Below are positions 1-7,440 of a DNA stretch of 9,837 nt, piece after piece. Position 1 is the stretch's first letter. The number at the start of each line of letters is the position of its first letter. The position numbers were made by a program, and so were the translations under genes. The stretch is from Chromobacteriaceae bacterium. GTDB taxonomy: Bacteria; Pseudomonadota; Gammaproteobacteria; Burkholderiales; Aquaspirillaceae. The stretch lies in assembly GCA_030151505.1 (NCBI GenBank), contig JASLDQ010000238.1, forward strand, positions 1 through 9,837, given 5' to 3'. The notes beneath the pieces are model-generated. The model was not told where the DNA came from. It saw only the letters and a program-made list of their open reading frames with translations, and ran no database searches.

Positions 1-330
1 CATGAAGGCGGAGGCCTGCACGATGCGGGTCGGCCGGGCATCCGGCGGCGGCGCGTAGCCACGCCGGCCTTCGCCGCGGGTCAGCATCAGCTTGACCGTG
101 GCGTCCGTCAGCCCGGCGCAGCAAGCGGCGATGTCGGCCAGCCACACCGCCTCGTCCGGACAGGCCAAGCCAAGTGCGGCGCAATCGTGGCGCAGACGTT
201 GCCACTGCCAGCGCCACAACAGCGGTCGACCTTCGCGCGCACGCAGGGTGCGGAAAATGCCGTCTCCGTAGGCCAGCCCGCGATCGCGCACCGGGATGCA
301 ATCGCCCGCTTGGCCGTCGACCAGAATCAC
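1..330 (-). CDS. pabC: Aminodeoxychorismate lyase (PabC), N-terminal part, cut by window edge
   Basis: The family is a PLP-dependent fold-type IV lyase that turns 4-amino-4-deoxychorismate into p-aminobenzoate and pyruvate in cytoplasmic folate synthesis. The frame is open for 110 codons to the left edge. Visible family marks are the DRGLAYGDGIF motif at residues 16-26, typical of class IV aminotransferases and PabC, and the TRGEGRRGY block at 84-92, which matches the RG..GRGY segment of PabC. The PLP lysine (about residue 159 in E. coli) lies outside the window. The start is GTG at 330-328: it overlaps the pabB stop as GTGA, has a TGGGAG ribosome binding site at 343-338 seven bases upstream, and no earlier in-frame start fits the family N-terminus. 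The four-base overlap suggests translational coupling to pabB. D-amino-acid or branched-chain aminotransferases share the fold, but the pabB neighbour favours PabC. Confidence 0.88.
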   Translation of the reverse strand, partial: MILVDGQAGDCIPVRDRGLAYGDGIFRTLRAREGRPLLWRWQWQRLRHDCAALGLACPDEAVWLADIAACCAGLTDATVKLMLTRGEGRRGYAPPPDARPTRIVQASAFM

Positions 331-1625
331 GCTTCGACTCCCAGCGCACGCAACAGCCCGCGCGCCTTGTGACGGGTCTCCTGCAGCTCGCGCCCGGCAT
401 CCGAGTCGGCCACGATGCCGGCGCCGGCGCGAAAACGCAGCCGGGCGCCCTGCTGCATGAAGCTGCGGATCAGGATGTTGCTGTCCAGGCTGCCGTCGCG
501 GTTGATGTAACCGAGGCTGCCGGTGTAGGCGCGGCGCGGCGCGGTTTCCAGTTCGCGGATGATCTGCATGCAGCGCACCTTGGGACAGCCGGTGATGGTG
601 CCGCCGGGAAACAGCGCGCGGAAGATGTCGGCCGGGCGGACGCCGACGCGCAGGCGGCCGCGCACGTTCGATTCGATGTGGTGGACCGTGGCGTAGCTGG
701 CAACGCTCATCAGCTCGTTGACCTCCACGGTGCCCGGCACGCACACGCGCCCGAGGTCGTTGCGTTCGAGGTCGATCAGCATCACATGCTCGGCCCGCTC
801 CTTGCGACTGTCGATCAGGCGCTGCTTGAGCGCGGCATCCTCGGCCGGGTTGGCCGAGCGCGGGTGGGTGCCGGCAATCGGCCGGGTGTCGATCCAGCCG
901 TCGGACGTGACCCGCACCAGTCGTTCAGGCGAGGAGCTGACGATCTGGCAGTCGCCGAAATCGGCCAGGGCCGAGAACGGCGCGGGATTGGCGCGGCGCA
1001 GGGCGGCGTACAGATCAGGGGCATCCACACCCTGCCACAGCGTCGCGCGCCACTCGCGCGACACGTTCACTTGGAACACGTCGCCCTCGACGATGTAGTG
1101 CTTGATGCGCGCCACGGCGTCGGTGAAGGCGGTCGGCTCGTCCTCCTCGATGGCGTCCAGCCGTACCGGCCGTGGCGCAAAGGCCGGCACCTCGGTGAGC
1201 AAGGCCTGCAGTTGGGCCAGCTGGTCCACGGTTTCCGCTACCAGCGTGGCGCCGCCGGTGGTTCGGTCGACCACGACCGCCGCTGGCATGCGCGCCAGTG
1301 CCGCGAGCGGGAAGGCATCGGGCAAGGGCGCGGCCACGCTCGGTTCGAACTGGTGCAGGAGCTCGTAGCCCAGATAGACGAACCAGCCGCCGATGAAGGG
1401 CAAACCGGCCGGACGTTCGGCGGGTGCCAGCGGCAGGGCCGCCAGATCGGCGGCAAAACGGGCGGCGTCGCCGTCGTGGTAGAGGCGAGTCTCCTGCGGC
1501 AGCGCGAACAGGATGTCGTGGCCAGTCTGGCCGGACGACTGTAGCAGGAAGGGGAAATCGGCACGGCGGGCGGCGTGCAGCGCGAGCAGGTCGGGCGGAC
1601 TGGAAAGGGATTCGAGGTGGATCAC
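327..1625 (-). CDS. pabB: Aminodeoxychorismate synthase component I (PabB-type chorismate-utilising enzyme)
   Basis: The predicted role is conversion of chorismate plus ammonia to 4-amino-4-deoxychorismate, with ammonia normally supplied by PabA glutaminase (not in this window). The 432-residue product fits the family (about 450). The N-terminal region at 25-42 (FPFLLQSSGQTGHDILFA) and IGGWFVYLGYELLHQFEP at 78-95 resemble PabB rather than the tryptophan-sensing LLES region of TrpE. The C-terminal chorismate-binding domain shows SSSPERL (230-236), TRPIAGTHPR (247-256), LIDLERNDLGRV (283-294), FPGGTITGCPK (339-349) and YTGSLGYIN (367-375). GTG at 1625 is chosen as start: the open frame continues upstream only into fabF antisense-like sequence without family similarity. 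AAAGG at 1641-1637 is a modest ribosome binding site. Oddity: Ala251 occupies the place of the catalytic lysine of E. coli PabB (PIKGT). An anthranilate-synthase-like activity is possible, but the overlapping pabC argues for PabB. Confidence 0.86.
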   Translation of the reverse strand: MIHLESLSSPPDLLALHAARRADFPFLLQSSGQTGHDILFALPQETRLYHDGDAARFAADLAALPLAPAERPAGLPFIGGWFVYLGYELLHQFEPSVAAPLPDAFPLAALARMPAAVVVDRTTGGATLVAETVDQLAQLQALLTEVPAFAPRPVRLDAIEEDEPTAFTDAVARIKHYIVEGDVFQVNVSREWRATLWQGVDAPDLYAALRRANPAPFSALADFGDCQIVSSSPERLVRVTSDGWIDTRPIAGTHPRSANPAEDAALKQRLIDSRKERAEHVMLIDLERNDLGRVCVPGTVEVNELMSVASYATVHHIESNVRGRLRVGVRPADIFRALFPGGTITGCPKVRCMQIIRELETAPRRAYTGSLGYINRDGSLDSNILIRSFMQQGARLRFRAGAGIVADSDAGRELQETRHKARGLLRALGVEA

Positions 1626-1645
1626 CGGCGGATTCGCCTTTGCGG

Positions 1646-1682
1646 AAAAAAGAAAAACCGCCGCGAGGGTATCACGGCGGTT
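1646..1682 (-). terminator. Intrinsic terminator or attenuator between fabF and pabB
   Basis: An 8-bp perfect stem pairs 1656-1663 (AACCGCCG on the plus strand) with 1675-1682 (CGGCGGTT), with an 11-base loop. Read on the minus strand it is followed at once by TTTCTTTTTT (1655-1646). There is no T tract on the plus side, so it acts on the fab direction only. It lies 22 bases after the fabF stop, and its T tract ends 20 bases before the pabB GTG. It should end much of the fab transcription before pabB-pabC, unless read-through is regulated. Confidence 0.75.
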
Positions 1683-1704
1683 CGGGGCGTCAATCGGCGG
1701 AAAA

Positions 1705-2946
1705 TCAGACCCGGCGGAACACCAGCGTACCGTTGGTGCCGCCAAAACCGAAGGAGTTGGACATGGCGATGTCGACCTTGGCCTTGCGCGCTTCGTTCGG
1801 CACGTAGTCGAGGTCGCAGCCTTCGCCCGGCTCGGCCAGGTTGATGGTCGGCGGCAGGATCTGGTCGTGCACGGCCAAGGCGGAGAACACCGCTTCAACC
1901 CCGCCGGCGGCGCCGAGCAGGTGACCGGTCATCGACTTGGTCGAGCTGACCGCGATCTTCCTGGCGTGGTCGCCGAAGGTGCGCTTGACGGCCTGGGTTT
2001 CGGCCAGATCGCCCAGCGGGGTCGAGGTGCCGTGGGCGTTGAGGTAGTCGACTTGATCCGGGTTGATGCCGGCGTTCTTCATCGCATTGACCATGCAGCG
2101 CGACGCGCCTTCGCCGTCCTCGAGCGGGGCGGTCATGTGGTAGGCGTCCGAACTCATGCCGTAGCCGATCAGCTCGGCGTAGATCCTGGCGCCGCGCTTC
2201 TTGGCGTGTTCGTACTCTTCCAGCACCAGCACGCCGGCACCTTCGCCCAGCACGAAGCCGTCGCGGTCCTTGTCCCACGGGCGCGAGGCGGCGGCCGGAT
2301 CGTCGTTGCGGGTGGACAACGCGCGGGCCGAGGCAAAGCCGCCGATGGCCAGCGGGCAGACGGTCGATTCGGTTCCGCCGGCCACCATCACGTCGGCGTC
2401 GCCGTATTCGATCAGGCGGGCCGCGTCGCCGATCGAGTGGGTCGCGGTGGTGCAGGCCGACACGATGGCGTAGCTCGGGCCCTTGAAGCCGTAGTGGATC
2501 GACAGGTTGCCCGACACCATGTTGATGATCGAACCCGGAATGAAGAACGGCGAAATCTTGCGGGCACCGCCGGCCAGATAGGCGTTGTGGGTGTCCTCGA
2601 TCAGCGGCAGGCCGCCGATGCCGGAGCCGACGATGACGCCGACGCGCTCGGGATCCAGCCCTGCGGCATCTTCCAGCCCGGCGTCACGCACGGCCTGGAT
2701 GCCGGCGGCCATCCCGTAATGGATGAAGATGTCCATGCGGCGGGCGTCTTTGGCCGGAATGTAGGTTCCGATGTCGAAGTCGCGCACTTCGCCGGCGATC
2801 CGGGCGGCAAGCCCGGACGCGTCGAAGCGGGTGACCTGGGTGATTCCGGAGCGGCCGGCCACGATATTGGCCCAGCCGCTGGCAACGTCGTTGCCGACCG
2901 GGCTGACAAGGCCGAGGCCGGTAATGACAACTCTGCGTCGTGCCAA
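1705..2946 (-). CDS. fabF: 3-oxoacyl-[ACP] synthase II (KAS II, FabF)
   Basis: FabF condenses malonyl-ACP with growing acyl-ACP in fatty acid elongation and, in proteobacteria, supports the palmitoleate to cis-vaccenate step. The 413-residue length matches E. coli FabF. The catalytic triad is clear: Cys in [11 protein letters not shown] (about residue 164), His in [11 protein letters not shown] (about 304) and His in [13 protein letters not shown] (about 341). The C-terminus has the [10 protein letters not shown] signature. The N-terminus [19 protein letters not shown] aligns with the family from its first residues, which fixes the start at TTG 2946-2944. AAGGAG at 2958-2953 lies six bases upstream and supports it; no ATG or GTG fits. 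A TTG start after ATG-started acpP would lower FabF output relative to carrier protein. The gene follows acpP after a 217-base gap that holds a large hairpin. Confidence 0.97.
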   Translation of the reverse strand: MARRRVVITGLGLVSPVGNDVASGWANIVAGRSGITQVTRFDASGLAARIAGEVRDFDIGTYIPAKDARRMDIFIHYGMAAGIQAVRDAGLEDAAGLDPERVGVIVGSGIGGLPLIEDTHNAYLAGGARKISPFFIPGSIINMVSGNLSIHYGFKGPSYAIVSACTTATHSIGDAARLIEYGDADVMVAGGTESTVCPLAIGGFASARALSTRNDDPAAASRPWDKDRDGFVLGEGAGVLVLEEYEHAKKRGARIYAELIGYGMSSDAYHMTAPLEDGEGASRCMVNAMKNAGINPDQVDYLNAHGTSTPLGDLAETQAVKRTFGDHARKIAVSSTKSMTGHLLGAAGGVEAVFSALAVHDQILPPTINLAEPGEGCDLDYVPNEARKAKVDIAMSNSFGFGGTNGTLVFRRV

Positions 2947-2952
2947 GGCTTA

Positions 2953-2958
2953 CTCCTT
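2953..2958 (-). promoter_or_regulatory. Ribosome binding site that sets the fabF TTG start
   Basis: The minus strand reads AAGGAG six bases before TTG. It is a near-perfect Shine-Dalgarno and the only start in reach that gives the conserved FabF N-terminus. Confidence 0.85.
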
Positions 2959-3094
2959 ATGAACATCGCGCCCGACCCGCATACGGAAGACGGGGCGGAA
3001 GCTCTTTTGCAGTCTGGGGATGCGACAGGCTGGCACACGATGATGACACGACCGCGACAGCGCCATGAAACATCCGTTTGACAGCCATGAATGG

Positions 3095-3149
3095 CAAAAG
3101 ACCCCTGCGACAACAGGAGCGCGCTTGCGCCCCTGTACGGCAGAGGTCT
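3095..3149 (-). terminator. Compound hairpin after acpP, possible partial terminator
   Basis: The outer stem pairs 3099-3108 (AGACCCCTGC) with 3140-3149 (GCAGAGGTCT) over ten pairs, one of them a G-U pair in RNA. An inner stem pairs 3113-3117 (ACAGG) with 3132-3136 (CCTGT), then 3119-3122 with 3127-3130 (GCGC/GCGC) around a four-base loop. On the minus strand the structure ends in TTTT (3099-3096), a short U run that suggests incomplete termination. It lies 14 bases beyond the acpP stop, so it could end or stabilise the abundant acpP mRNA while letting some polymerase reach fabF. The rest of the acpP-fabF gap (2959-3094) shows no gene or convincing promoter. Confidence 0.6.
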
Positions 3150-3163
3150 GCTGAAAGCCGATC

Positions 3164-3403
3164 TTACTTGTTCAGGTGGGCCGACACGTAGTCGATGGCT
3201 TGCTGAACCGAGGTGATCTTTTCCGCATCTTCGTCAGGGATTTCGCATTCGAACTCTTCTTCGAGCGCCATCACCAGTTCGACGGTGTCGAGCGAGTCAG
3301 CGCCCAGATCGTCCACGAACGAGGATTCGTTCTTCACTTCGGCTTCGTTCACGCCGAGTTGTTCTGCGACGATCTTCTTGACGCGCTGTTCGATGTTTTC
3401 CAT
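3164..3403 (-). CDS. acpP: Acyl carrier protein
   Basis: AcpP is the small acidic carrier that holds fatty acyl intermediates as thioesters on 4'-phosphopantetheine and hands them to the Fab enzymes, PlsX and other acyltransferases. The product has 79 residues, the usual length, and is rich in Glu and Asp. The attachment motif GADSLD places the modified serine at residue 37, and helix II follows ([19 protein letters not shown]). ATG at 3403 has AAAGG at 3417-3413, nine bases upstream. It lies between fabG and fabF as in most proteobacteria. Its own promoter (about 3451-3478) and a hairpin after its stop suggest a short, abundant mRNA besides any operon transcript. Confidence 0.98.
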   Translation of the reverse strand: MENIEQRVKKIVAEQLGVNEAEVKNESSFVDDLGADSLDTVELVMALEEEFECEIPDEDAEKITSVQQAIDYVSAHLNK

Positions 3404-3432
3404 TTGGACTTACCTTTGCCTTTCAGAAAGCG

Positions 3433-3458
3433 GGTAGAAAAAACCGGTGCATTCTACC
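3433..3458. promoter_or_regulatory. Inverted repeat over the acpP -10 region, candidate operator
   Basis: GGTAGAA (3433-3439) and TTCTACC (3452-3458) form a perfect 7-bp dyad with a 12-base spacer. One arm covers the -10 box and the other lies just past the predicted start, so the full dyad exists in DNA but not in the RNA. This geometry suits a repressor site. No regulator is identified from the sequence, and chance is possible. Confidence 0.4.
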
Positions 3459-3478
3459 AAAAAAAAATTAGATCAAAA
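3451..3478 (-). promoter_or_regulatory. Predicted acpP promoter with extended -10 and A/T tract
   Basis: On the minus strand TAGAAT (3456-3451) matches five of six -10 bases and is preceded by TGG (3459-3457), giving an extended -10. Sixteen bases upstream is TTTTGA (3478-3473), a weak -35. The spacer holds nine T in a row (3467-3459), an AT-rich island in an otherwise GC-rich locus. The predicted start is near 3444, giving a leader of about 40 bases before acpP. Confidence 0.62.
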
Positions 3479-3492
3479 TACCTAGCTTACGA

Positions 3493-3509
3493 AGGGTCTT
3501 TGCGACCCT
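3493..3509 (-). other. Hairpin at the fabG stop codon
   Basis: AGGGTC (3493-3498) pairs with GACCCT (3504-3509) around a five-base loop. Read on the minus strand the stem starts with the last base of the fabG TGA stop. No T run follows directly, so it is more likely a weak pause or an mRNA 3' stabiliser than a full terminator. Confidence 0.45.
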
Positions 3510-4249
3510 CACACCATCAGCATGCCGCCGTTGACATGCAGGGTGTTGCCGGTGATGTAGCCGGCCTTGTCGGAGGCCAAAAATGCAACAGAATCCGCGA
3601 TGTCCTGCGGCTGACCGAGCCGGCCGAGCGCAATCTGGCTTTCCAGCGCGGTGCGCTGCGCTTCGGGCAGGTCGCGGGTCATGTCGGTTTCGATGAAGCC
3701 GGGCGCGACGCAGTTGACGGTAATGCCGCGGCTACCGACTTCGCGCGCCATCGACTTGGAAAAGCCGATGATGGCGGCCTTGGCGGCAGCGTAGTTGCAC
3801 TGGCCGGCGTTGCCCATCACGCCAACGACCGACGCGATGTTGACGATGCGGCCCCAGCGGGCCTTCATCATGCCGCGCAGCACGGCCTTGGACAGGCGGT
3901 AGACCGACTTGAGATTGGTATCCATGATGGCGTCCCAGTCCTCGTCCTTCATCCGCATCAGCAGGCCGTCGCGGGTGATGCCGGCATTATTCACCAGAAT
4001 CGCCACTGTTCCATACTTTTCCTCGACGAACTTCAGCAGGTGATCAATGCCGTCGTTGCCGTCATTGACGTTGAACTGCACGCCCTGGCCGCCAAATTCG
4101 GCCAGCCTGGCGCTGATGGCGGCCGCGCCATCCTCGGAAGTGGCGGTGCCGATGACGACGGCCCCCTGACGGGCCAGCGTGTCGGCGATCGCAGCACCGA
4201 TGCCGCGGGATGCGCCGGTAACCAGCGCGACTTTGCCTTGCAGGCTCAT
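3509..4249 (-). CDS. fabG: 3-oxoacyl-[ACP] reductase (FabG)
   Basis: FabG is the NADPH-dependent short-chain dehydrogenase that reduces beta-ketoacyl-ACP to 3-hydroxyacyl-ACP, the first reduction of each elongation cycle. The 246-residue product matches the family (E. coli 244). The cofactor motif TGASRGIG is at 11-18 and NNAG at 87-90. The catalytic set is Asn112, Ser140, Tyr153 and Lys157 (YAAAK). The C-terminus ITGNTLHVNGGMLMV is typical. ATG at 4249 is chosen because MSLQGKVALVTGASRG is the usual N-terminus and GGAG (4260-4257) lies seven bases upstream; the open frame extends 29 codons further without family similarity. It sits 96 bases after fabD and about 105 bases before acpP. That upstream gap shows short GGGATTC repeats but no clear promoter or terminator. 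Confidence 0.97.
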   Translation of the reverse strand: MSLQGKVALVTGASRGIGAAIADTLARQGAVVIGTATSEDGAAAISARLAEFGGQGVQFNVNDGNDGIDHLLKFVEEKYGTVAILVNNAGITRDGLLMRMKDEDWDAIMDTNLKSVYRLSKAVLRGMMKARWGRIVNIASVVGVMGNAGQCNYAAAKAAIIGFSKSMAREVGSRGITVNCVAPGFIETDMTRDLPEAQRTALESQIALGRLGQPQDIADSVAFLASDKAGYITGNTLHVNGGMLMV

Positions 4250-4345
4250 GGTGTGTCTCCGTGAAATCTGAATGGGACGAAACGCCGTACCGCACGCATG
4301 CGAATCCCGCGCTCCGTCCGGATGAATCCCGTTCAAGCCGGCAGT

Positions 4346-5275
4346 TTATGCCAGCTCGGCCTTGGCTGCGTCCAGCGCCGCGCCGTCGACCAGCGCCAGC
4401 GTCTTCACCTCGGCGACGATGCGCTTGCCCAGTCCGGTCAGCACCTTGCCCGGGCCGCATTCGGCCTGCAGGACAATGCCGTCGGCAGCGAGCTTGCGGA
4501 TGGTCTCGGTCCAGCGCACCGGGCTGTAGAGCTGGCGCACCAGCGCATCGCGGATTTGTGCGGGATCGGTGTAGCTGGCGACGTCGGCGTTGTGCAGCAC
4601 CGGCATCGCCGGCGCCTTGATCTCGACCCCGGCCAGTGCGGCGGCCAGCCTTTCGGCGGCCGGCCTCATCAGCGCGCAGTGCGACGGCACCGACACCGGC
4701 AGCGGCAGGCCGCGCTTGGCGCCGCGCGCCTTGCAGGCGTCGATGGCGCGGGCGACCGCGTCTTTGTTGCCGGCAATCACCACCTGGCCCGGCGAGTTGA
4801 AATTGACGGCCTCGACCACTTCGCCCTGCGCCGCTTCGGCGCAGGCGGCCACGATGGCGTCGTCGTCCAGCCCGATGATGGCGGCCATGGCGCCGGTGCC
4901 GGCCGGCACCGCTTCCTGCATGGCTTCCGCACGCAGGCGCACCAGCTTGACCGCGTCGGCGAACGCCAGGCTGCCGGCGGCCACCAGCGCGGAGTACTCA
5001 CCCAGACTGTGTCCGGCCACGGCGGCAGGCTGCGCGCCGCCAGCGGCCTGCCAGGCACGCCAGGTCGCCACACCGGCGGCCAGCATCAGCGGCTGGGTGT
5101 TGACGGTCTGGTTGATGGCATCGGCCGATTCGGCCTGCAGCATGTCCCACAAATCCACACCGAGCACGGCCGAGGCTTCGTCGAAGGTGGCCTTGACCAC
5201 CGGGTAGCCGGCCAGGCCGTCCATCATTTTCAGGCTCTGCGAGCCCTGACCGGGAAACAGAAAGGCAAACGCCAT
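4346..5275 (-). CDS. fabD: Malonyl-CoA:ACP transacylase (FabD)
   Basis: FabD moves malonate from CoA to ACP and so supplies the two-carbon donor for FabH and FabF. The 309-residue product equals E. coli FabD in length. The oxyanion loop motif PGQGSQ is at 8-13, the nucleophile elbow GHSLGEYSA places Ser90, Arg115 lies in LVRLRAEAMQ, and His199 in SVPSHCALM completes the active site. ATG at 5275 is preferred over an in-frame GTG at 5281, because AGGGAG (5288-5283) lies seven bases before the ATG but only one before the GTG. The gene follows a terminator-like hairpin after fabH, so its dose may be set by read-through or by a promoter I cannot identify. Confidence 0.97.
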   Translation of the reverse strand: MAFAFLFPGQGSQSLKMMDGLAGYPVVKATFDEASAVLGVDLWDMLQAESADAINQTVNTQPLMLAAGVATWRAWQAAGGAQPAAVAGHSLGEYSALVAAGSLAFADAVKLVRLRAEAMQEAVPAGTGAMAAIIGLDDDAIVAACAEAAQGEVVEAVNFNSPGQVVIAGNKDAVARAIDACKARGAKRGLPLPVSVPSHCALMRPAAERLAAALAGVEIKAPAMPVLHNADVASYTDPAQIRDALVRQLYSPVRWTETIRKLAADGIVLQAECGPGKVLTGLGKRIVAEVKTLALVDGAALDAAKAELA

Positions 5276-5282
5276 GCGCACT

Positions 5283-5288
5283 CTCCCT
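5283..5288 (-). promoter_or_regulatory. Ribosome binding site that sets the fabD ATG start
   Basis: AGGGAG on the minus strand, seven bases before ATG 5275-5273. Its spacing rules out the GTG two codons upstream. Confidence 0.8.
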
Positions 5289-5324
5289 GACTGACAATGT
5301 CGAGTTAATACTCTATCGGAATGT

Positions 5325-5349
5325 AAAAAAACGTCCGCCCACGGCAGAC
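5325..5349 (-). terminator. Intrinsic terminator between fabH and fabD
   Basis: A 7-bp GC-rich stem pairs 5333-5339 (GTCCGCC) with 5343-5349 (GGCAGAC), including one G-U pair in RNA, around a three-base loop. On the minus strand the stem is followed, after one further G (5332), by seven T (5331-5325). It lies about 19 bases past the fabH stop and 50 bases before fabD. It has the classic form of a Rho-independent terminator, although essential fab genes follow on the same strand. Confidence 0.75.
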
Positions 5350-5367
5350 ATCACAGCTTGATTCGAA

Positions 5368-6327
5368 TCAGTAGCACAACAGCGCCGAGCCCCAGGCAAA
5401 GCCGCCGCCGATGCCTTCGAGCATGATGAGCTGACCGCGCTGGATCCGGCCGTCGCGCACCGCGGCATCGAGCGCCAGCGGGATCGAGGCAGCCGAGGTG
5501 TTGGCGTGGTCCGGCAGGGTGACGACCACCTTGTCCATCGGCAGGTGCAGATGCTTGGCGGTGGCCTCGATGATGCGCAGATTAGCCTGGTGCGGCACCA
5601 GCCAGTCGAGATCGCTCTTCTGCAGGCCGTTCGCCTCCAGTGTCTTGGCCGCCAGCTCCGACAGTGCCTTGACCGCGAACTTGAACACCGCCTGACCATC
5701 CATGTGCAGGAAGGGACGGCCGTTGATTTCGCCGTCGACCAGATTGGCCGGCACGTTGAGGATGTCCTTGTAGCGGCCGTCGGCATGTAGATGGGTCGAC
5801 AGGATGCCGGCTTCGTCCGACGCGCCCAGCACCACCGCGCCGGCGCCGTCGCCGAACAGCACACAGGTGCGGCGGTCGTTCCAGTCGAGGATGCGGGAGA
5901 AAATTTCGGCGCCGACCACCAGCACGTTGCGGGCCTGGCCCGAACGGATGTAGGCATTGGCAGTGGACAGGGCGTAGATGAAACCGGCGCAGACGGCCTG
6001 GACATCGAAAGCCGGCACGCCGGGCAGGCCGAGCTTTTCCTGCAGGATGCAGGCGGTGCTCGGGAACATCATGTCGGAGGTGGTGGTGGCGACGATGATC
6101 AGGTCGATATCGGCGCGGTCGATCCCGGCGGAAGCGATCGCGCGTTCGGCGGCCTTGAGGGCCAGATCGCTGGTTTTTTCGTCGGGTGCGGCGATGTGAC
6201 GCTGGCGGATGCCGGTGCGCGACACGATCCATTCGTCGCTGGTTTCGACGCGGGCAGCCAGTTCGGCGTTGCTCAGCGCCTGCGCCGGCAGGTAGCTGCC
6301 GGTGCCGAGAATACGGGCGTAAGGCAT
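5368..6327 (-). CDS. fabH: 3-oxoacyl-[ACP] synthase III (KAS III, FabH)
   Basis: FabH starts fatty acid chains by condensing acetyl-CoA with malonyl-ACP, releasing acetoacetyl-ACP. The 319-residue product has the usual length. The catalytic triad is Cys113 in [13 protein letters not shown], His246 in VPHQANLRI and Asn276 in HANTSAAS. The N-terminus [13 protein letters not shown] and the C-terminal [13 protein letters not shown] are family signatures. A small variation is Ala before Asn276, where E. coli FabH has Gly. ATG at 6327 has GAGG (6339-6336) eight bases upstream. It lies 67 bases after plsX with no terminator between, so plsX and fabH are probably co-transcribed; an imperfect terminator follows fabH. 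Confidence 0.97.
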   Translation of the reverse strand: MPYARILGTGSYLPAQALSNAELAARVETSDEWIVSRTGIRQRHIAAPDEKTSDLALKAAERAIASAGIDRADIDLIIVATTTSDMMFPSTACILQEKLGLPGVPAFDVQAVCAGFIYALSTANAYIRSGQARNVLVVGAEIFSRILDWNDRRTCVLFGDGAGAVVLGASDEAGILSTHLHADGRYKDILNVPANLVDGEINGRPFLHMDGQAVFKFAVKALSELAAKTLEANGLQKSDLDWLVPHQANLRIIEATAKHLHLPMDKVVVTLPDHANTSAASIPLALDAAVRDGRIQRGQLIMLEGIGGGFAWGSALLCY

Positions 6328-6394
6328 GATGCGAGCCTCGTGTTGGGAGCCGCCGCACCGTCGCCATGACGGCCTCGGACGACCCGGGAATGGA

Positions 6395-7426
6395 TTACTT
6401 TTCCGCCGCCGATTCCAGCCCGGCCAGCCGGTGGCTGACTTGCGCGCTGATATGCCGGATCACGTCGGCGCGGACCTCTTTCAGGGCCTGCTCCAGCGCA
6501 AAACCGAAGCCGACGCTGTCGGCCCCGCCGTGGCTCTTGACCACGATGCCGCGCAGGCCGAGAAAACTGGCGCCATTATACCGGCGCGAGTCGAAACGCT
6601 TCTTGAATCGGTTCAGCACCGGCAGGGCGGCCAGCGCGCACAGGCGCGTGAACAGATTGCGGTTGAATTCGTCACGCAGGAAGGTCGCCACCATGTGGGC
6701 CAGCCCTTCCGAGGTCTTGAGCGCGACGTTGCCGGTAAAGCCGTCGGTCACGACCACGTCGACCGTGCCGCGATAGATGTCGTTACCTTCGACGTTACCG
6801 TAGAAATTGAGCCCGGAAGCCTTGAGCAGTTCCCCTGCCTGCTTCACGTTGTCGCCGCCCTTCATGTCTTCCGAGCCGATGTTGAGCAGGCCGACACTCG
6901 GGTTCTTCTTGCCCTGCACGCCCTCAATCATCATCGCGCCCATGATGCCGAACTGCAGCAGCTGTTCCGGCGTGCAGTCGACGTTGGCGCCCAGGTCGAG
7001 CACGCAGCTCTCTCCCTGCATGGTCGGCATCAGCTTGGCAATGGCCGGCCGGTCGATGCCCTGGATGGTCTTGAGCACGAAGCGCGCGGTCGCCATCAAG
7101 GCACCGGTGTTGCCGGCCGAGACGCAAGCCTGGGCGCGTCCGTCCTTCACCAGATTGATCGCCACCCGCATCGACGAGTCTTTCTTGTTCTTGAGCGCGG
7201 ATTGTGGCGATTCGTCCATCGCCACAACTTCGCTGGCCGGCTGCACCGTCAGACGCGCATCGGCAGGCCGGCCCAGGAGGCTCAATTCGGCTTCGATGAT
7301 GTCGGGCATGCCGACGAGAATCAGATGGACGTCGGGATAACGATCGAGAAAATGCAACGCGGCAGGGATGGTGACTTTGGCGCCAACATCGCCGCCCATC
7401 ACATCGACAGCAACAGTGAGTGTCAT
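6395..7426 (-). CDS. plsX: Phosphate acyltransferase (PlsX)
   Basis: PlsX makes acyl-phosphate from acyl-ACP and phosphate. PlsY then uses it to acylate glycerol-3-phosphate, so PlsX links fatty acid synthesis to phospholipids; the enzyme is peripheral at the inner membrane face. The 343-residue length fits the family. The N-terminal [17 protein letters not shown] (about 8-24) corresponds to the DAMGGD.GP block, with Val and Ala at positions more often Ala and Pro. [26 protein letters not shown] and [11 protein letters not shown] are conserved blocks. ATG at 7426 is fixed by this N-terminus, although only a very weak ribosome binding site (TAAG) precedes it. It sits downstream of rpmF behind a terminator-like hairpin whose T run ends about 15 bases before the start codon. 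Confidence 0.96.
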   Translation of the reverse strand: MTLTVAVDVMGGDVGAKVTIPAALHFLDRYPDVHLILVGMPDIIEAELSLLGRPADARLTVQPASEVVAMDESPQSALKNKKDSSMRVAINLVKDGRAQACVSAGNTGALMATARFVLKTIQGIDRPAIAKLMPTMQGESCVLDLGANVDCTPEQLLQFGIMGAMMIEGVQGKKNPSVGLLNIGSEDMKGGDNVKQAGELLKASGLNFYGNVEGNDIYRGTVDVVVTDGFTGNVALKTSEGLAHMVATFLRDEFNRNLFTRLCALAALPVLNRFKKRFDSRRYNGASFLGLRGIVVKSHGGADSVGFGFALEQALKEVRADVIRHISAQVSHRLAGLESAAEK

Positions 7427-7440
7427 GGAGGCTTACAAGG

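Noticed and set aside
174..1544. Long plus-strand open frame of 456 codons opposite pabB
   Set aside because: It is rich in Arg, Gly, Ala and His and has no family motifs; it mirrors the pabB frame. High GC gives few stops in the antisense frame.
1626..1898. N-terminal extension of pabB into fabF
   Set aside because: The extra 91 codons overlap fabF and read as Arg/Ser/Pro/Thr-rich sequence; the PabB family begins at the GTG-coded residue.
1513..3081. Plus-strand open frame of 522 codons opposite fabF
   Set aside because: It lies antisense to well-supported fabF, has low-complexity Gly/Val/Asp/Arg content and no credible start region.
3459..3467. Nine-T run before acpP as a terminator U tract
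   Set aside because: The nearest hairpin (3493-3509) is about 25 bases away, so the run fits better as part of the acpP promoter spacer.
4250..4336. N-terminal extension of fabG
   Set aside because: The ATG at 4249 has the best ribosome binding site and gives the standard FabG N-terminus; the upstream 29 codons have no family counterpart.
5276..5332. Promoter for fabD just after the fabH terminator
   Set aside because: TTTACA (5327-5322) looks like a -35, but no -10 lies at an acceptable distance; I could not support it.
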